Shown: piece by piece, positions 13,540-16,117 of the stretch
How the letters are laid out: the number at the start of each line of letters is the position of its first letter
Position numbering within the stretch: position 1 is the stretch's first letter
Assembly (NCBI GenBank): GCA_045579305.1
Contig: JAZNLY010000058.1
Span: 1 to 16,117 of the forward strand
Source of the DNA: Fimenecus sp045579305
GTDB lineage: Bacteria; Bacillota; Clostridia; Oscillospirales; Acutalibacteraceae
Direction of reading: 5' to 3'
DNA: 16,117 nucleotides
Translations under genes and position numbers: made by a program
The notes under the pieces: model-generated
What the model saw: the letters and a program-made list of their open reading frames with translations, nothing else
Databases searched by the model: none
What the model was told of the DNA's origin: nothing

Positions 13540-14778
13540 ATGAATAATAAGGACAGAGAAAGACTTCGCTATCTTGCAAATCATCAACTTGAGATTTCAA
13601 ATTCACCAAAAAATCTACAAAGAGTTGAACTTTGGAAAAGGCACAATATGTACAAGGGTGAAAGACCACCCATTCATATTGAGGTTGGCAGTTTTGCGCA
13701 CGAAGTAATCAATCCGTTGTTAAAGTGTGAGGATGAGCAAGCAAGATGGATTGAATATAAACTTCTGAACAACTTTGTTAATATAGAATTATTTGATGAT
13801 GACAAGGTTGTGCCACCATATTTTCAACAGACATATGACATCTATTTCACTCTTTTTGGTCACCATATAAAACAAACTGTAGTGAAAAAAGCAGACGGCA
13901 CAGAAATGGGTCATCAGTTTGAGCATATTATTGACGATTTGGCTGACGATTTTGATAAAATTCAACAGCCTACAATCCATGGTGTAAACAAGGAAAGTAC
14001 AATGCAGAAGAATGCACTCTTTAATGATATTTTCGGTGATATTCTTCCCGTAAAACTTGTAAGTGATGGACTTTATTCAACTCCCACACAACACGTGGTA
14101 CATATGATGGGTATGGAAAATATGCTCTTTGCAATGTACGACTATCCTGATGAATTCAAAGAAATGATGGATAGAATTGCAGATGCTTATGTGGCATATT
14201 TCAAGCATCTTGAAAGTGAAAATGTACTCTTACAGAACAAGTCATTCGAGTGGGTGTGTCAAGGCTCGTTGGCATTTTATGACGAACCCGATAAACAAGG
14301 TCAGATTAAAACAACGGACCTTTGGGGCTTTATGGATAGTCAGGAAACAGTCGGTATTTCTCCAGAAATGTTCCATGAGTTCATATTCCCTTGCTATTAT
14401 AAAATCGCATCACTATTTGGCAGACTCAATTATGGTTGTTGTGAACCTGTACATCCTTTCTGGGATGATATTAAGACCTTGCCAAATCTTAAAAAGGTAT
14501 CAATCTCACCTTGGTGTGACGAAGATTTTATGGCAGAACAACTTCGTGGGTCAGGTATTATATATCATAGAAAACCTAACCCAACATTTCTTGGCGTTGG
14601 TAAAAATCTTGACGAAGATGCAATTCGTAAGCATATTGAAAAGACAATTAAAACTGCTCGTGGCTGTAAACTTGAATTCGCACAGCGAGATGTTTATACG
14701 GTCAATAACGATATAAACAAGGTGCGTCGCTTTGTTGAGATTATAAGGGAATCAATTGAAAATCATTGGGAGGGTTAA
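13540..14778 (+). CDS. URO-D-superfamily protein, candidate substrate:corrinoid methyltransferase
   Basis: A 412-residue protein of the uroporphyrinogen-decarboxylase fold superfamily, longer than true HemE (about 350) and lacking the HemE N-terminal substrate motif. Recognisable are an N-terminal helical part, KLVSDGLYSTPTQHVVHMMGMENML in the middle, a YPDEFKEMMDRIADAYVAYF helix, GISPEMFHEFIFPCYYKIA, and then NYGCCEPVH (about 304-312) where MtaA/MtbA-type relatives carry their His-x-Cys zinc motif. Here the motif has two adjacent cysteines. It is followed 3 bases later by the corrinoid protein gene, and a second URO-D-type gene comes next. By context I infer that it moves a methyl group from an unknown donor to the corrinoid protein. 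It could instead be a non-catalytic or reductively acting relative. The start has AAAAGG about 9 bases upstream. Confidence 0.82.
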   Translation: MNNKDRERLRYLANHQLEISNSPKNLQRVELWKRHNMYKGERPPIHIEVGSFAHEVINPLLKCEDEQARWIEYKLLNNFVNIELFDDDKVVPPYFQQTYDIYFTLFGHHIKQTVVKKADGTEMGHQFEHIIDDLADDFDKIQQPTIHGVNKESTMQKNALFNDIFGDILPVKLVSDGLYSTPTQHVVHMMGMENMLFAMYDYPDEFKEMMDRIADAYVAYFKHLESENVLLQNKSFEWVCQGSLAFYDEPDKQGQIKTTDLWGFMDSQETVGISPEMFHEFIFPCYYKIASLFGRLNYGCCEPVHPFWDDIKTLPNLKKVSISPWCDEDFMAEQLRGSGIIYHRKPNPTFLGVGKNLDEDAIRKHIEKTIKTARGCKLEFAQRDVYTVNNDINKVRRFVEIIRESIENHWEG

Positions 14779-14781
14779 ACC

Positions 14782-15420
14782 ATGTCAATAGTATCAGAAA
14801 TATGTGAATTCGTGCAAAAAGGAAGAGCAAAAAATGTAAAAGAACTTGTAGCACTGGCTCTTGAAGATAATATTTCAGCAAAAGAAATTCTTGATAACGG
14901 ACTTATTGCAGGTATGATGGCAATCGGCGAAAAATTCAAAAGAAATGAAGTGTATGTGCCTGAAGTTCTTATTGCTGCAAGAGCCATGAATATGGGTGTT
15001 GCAATTCTTAAACCATATTTAACGCAAGAAGGTGTTGAACCAATCGGTAAGGCCGTTATTTGTACAGTTAAAGGCGACTTACACGACATTGGTAAAAATC
15101 TTGTAAAAATGATGCTTGAAGGTGTTGGTATTGAGTGCATTGACCTTGGTACTGATGTTTCAGCAGAACAAGTTGTTAATGCCGTTAAAGAAAATGATGC
15201 ACAAATCGTAGCACTCTCGTCACTTCTTACAACTACAATGGAATATCACAAAGATGTTGTTGATGCTCTTAAGGATGCAGGACTTCGTGACAAAGTAAAG
15301 GTCATGGTTGGTGGTGCACCTGTAAGTGAAGACTTTGCAAAACAGGTCGGTGCAGATGGTTATGCACCTGACGCTGCGACTGCTGCTGATTTAGCACTTT
15401 CATTTTTCAAAAAGGACTAA
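14782..15420 (+). CDS. Corrinoid (methyl-cobamide carrier) protein, MtbC/MttC-like
   Basis: A 212-residue methyl-carrier protein. Residues about 1-85 are the helical cap (B12-binding-2: VKELVALALEDNISAKEILDNGL, MMAIGEKFKRNEVYVPEVLIAARAM). Residues about 88-212 are the Rossmann-like B12-binding domain with GDLHDIGKN, whose His101 should be the lower axial ligand to cobalt. SLLTTT (about 147-152) and VGGAPVSEDFAKQVGADGYAPDA follow, the other standard cobamide contacts. The ATG lies 3 bases after the upstream stop, with GGGAGGG at 14768-14774 overlapping that stop, so translation is coupled. Such proteins shuttle a methyl group between a substrate-specific methyltransferase and a second one; both neighbours are candidates. 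Confidence 0.96.
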   Translation: MSIVSEICEFVQKGRAKNVKELVALALEDNISAKEILDNGLIAGMMAIGEKFKRNEVYVPEVLIAARAMNMGVAILKPYLTQEGVEPIGKAVICTVKGDLHDIGKNLVKMMLEGVGIECIDLGTDVSAEQVVNAVKENDAQIVALSSLLTTTMEYHKDVVDALKDAGLRDKVKVMVGGAPVSEDFAKQVGADGYAPDAATAADLALSFFKKD

Positions 15421-15424
15421 AAAT

Positions 15425-16117
15425 ATGAAACCAAATGTAAAGAAAATACTTGAGAATAAAGATAAAACCATACCAATTTTGTCTTTTCCATCAACACAGT
15501 TGCTTGGTATTACGGTAAAAGAGTTGCTCGATAGTCCCCAAATGCAAGTTAAGGGGATGAAAGCAATCGCTGAAAGATGCAACATTGGTGCATCTCTTAA
15601 TATGATGGATTTGTCAGTAGAGGCGGAGGCTTTTGGTTGCGAAATCGTATTTAAAGATGATGATGTGCCAACTGTCAGAAAAGGTATAATTGATGATATT
15701 ATGGATGCAGAAAATATTGTAGTACCAACTGTTGGAAAAGGAAGAACAGCAATTTGTATTGAGGGTATCAGAAAAGCAAAGGAAGAAATAAAGGATATTC
15801 CCGTTTTTTGCGGTGTAATTGGCCCTTATTCACTTGCAGGTCGTCTTTTTGATATGACAGAGCTTATGATGGAATGTTACGACAGTCCCGACGAAGTGAA
15901 AATTCTGCTTTCAAAAGCAACTGAATTTATCACAAACTATATTCTCGAATTCAAAAAAGCAGGTGCAGATGGTGTTATTATGGCAGAGCCTGCTGCAGGC
16001 TTGCTTTCTCCATCACTCAATGCTGAATTTTCAGCACCTTATGTTAAGGAAATCATTGAAAAGGTAAACGATGAAAACTATATAATTTGTTATCACAACT
16101 GTGGTGATGCAATCGGT
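15425..16117 (+). CDS. MtaA/MtbA-type URO-D-family methyltransferase, partial (runs off window)
   Basis: An open frame from ATG 15425, with AAGGA 8 bases upstream and 4 bases after the corrinoid gene stop, that continues without a stop to the window end (231 residues visible; the family is usually about 330-350). The sequence is URO-D fold: ATG-MKPNVKKILENKD, then IPILSFPSTQLLG, FCGVIGPYSLAGRLFDMTELMM, KAGADGVIMAEPAAGLLSPSL, and finally CYHNCGDAIG. The HNCGD at the very end matches the His-x-Cys of the zinc site that activates a thiol acceptor in methylcobamide:CoM methyltransferases; the third zinc ligand would lie beyond the window. Clostridia lack coenzyme M, so the real acceptor may be homocysteine, tetrahydrofolate or another thiol. 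That point is inference. Confidence 0.9.
   Translation, partial: MKPNVKKILENKDKTIPILSFPSTQLLGITVKELLDSPQMQVKGMKAIAERCNIGASLNMMDLSVEAEAFGCEIVFKDDDVPTVRKGIIDDIMDAENIVVPTVGKGRTAICIEGIRKAKEEIKDIPVFCGVIGPYSLAGRLFDMTELMMECYDSPDEVKILLSKATEFITNYILEFKKAGADGVIMAEPAAGLLSPSLNAEFSAPYVKEIIEKVNDENYIICYHNCGDAIG

Noticed and set aside
14177..14716. 179-codon alternative frame within the first URO-D gene
   Set aside because: Same strand but shifted; the real frame has family motifs throughout and this one has none.
1..16117. CRISPR array, tRNA/rRNA genes, transposase or phage genes
   Set aside because: No regularly spaced repeats, tRNA-like cloverleaf sequences, rRNA segments or mobile-element proteins were seen on either strand.

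Overview
The window looks like chromosome from a low-GC Gram-positive Clostridia bacterium, most likely a gut-type Oscillospirales/Ruminococcaceae relative. This rests on lipoprotein signals rather than outer-membrane genes, consensus sigma-A promoters, GGAGG ribosome binding sites, a CIRCE-controlled groES-groEL pair, an EndoA/MazF-type toxin very close to the Bacillus type, a YabE-like G5/3D wall protein, a WalR box and corrinoid methyltransferase genes. The species cannot be named from the sequence.

Left part, minus strand (about 1-7600). From upstream to downstream on that strand: azlC-azlD (branched-chain amino acid exporter) ending in a terminator; a long control region with a WalR-type box and a perfect TTGACA-17-TATAAT promoter driving a secreted DUF348/G5/3D wall protein, which ends in a strong terminator; then nnr (bifunctional NAD(P)H-hydrate repair enzyme), a small lipoprotein and mazF, an abridged version of the Bacillus acpS-ydcC-alr-ndoAI-ndoA neighbourhood with alr and the antitoxin missing; an intergenic palindromic repeat; and finally groES-groEL with a textbook promoter and HrcA operator.

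Middle part, plus strand (about 7600-12320). A yitT-type membrane protein is transcribed divergently from azlC. It is followed by a three-gene TAXI-type TRAP transporter operon: solute-binding lipoprotein, DUF1850 protein and fused small/large permease, with its own promoter and a terminator.

Right part, plus strand (about 12320-16117). An intergenic stretch carries a copy of a dispersed A-rich repeat also seen at the groEL stop codon. Then comes an AraC-family regulator with its own promoter and terminator, and a tight operon of a URO-D-fold protein, a cobalamin-binding corrinoid protein and an MtaA/MtbA-type methyltransferase that runs off the window. Together these look like a regulated corrinoid-dependent methyl-transfer (demethylation) system of unknown methyl donor. 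It is the most interesting unit in the window.
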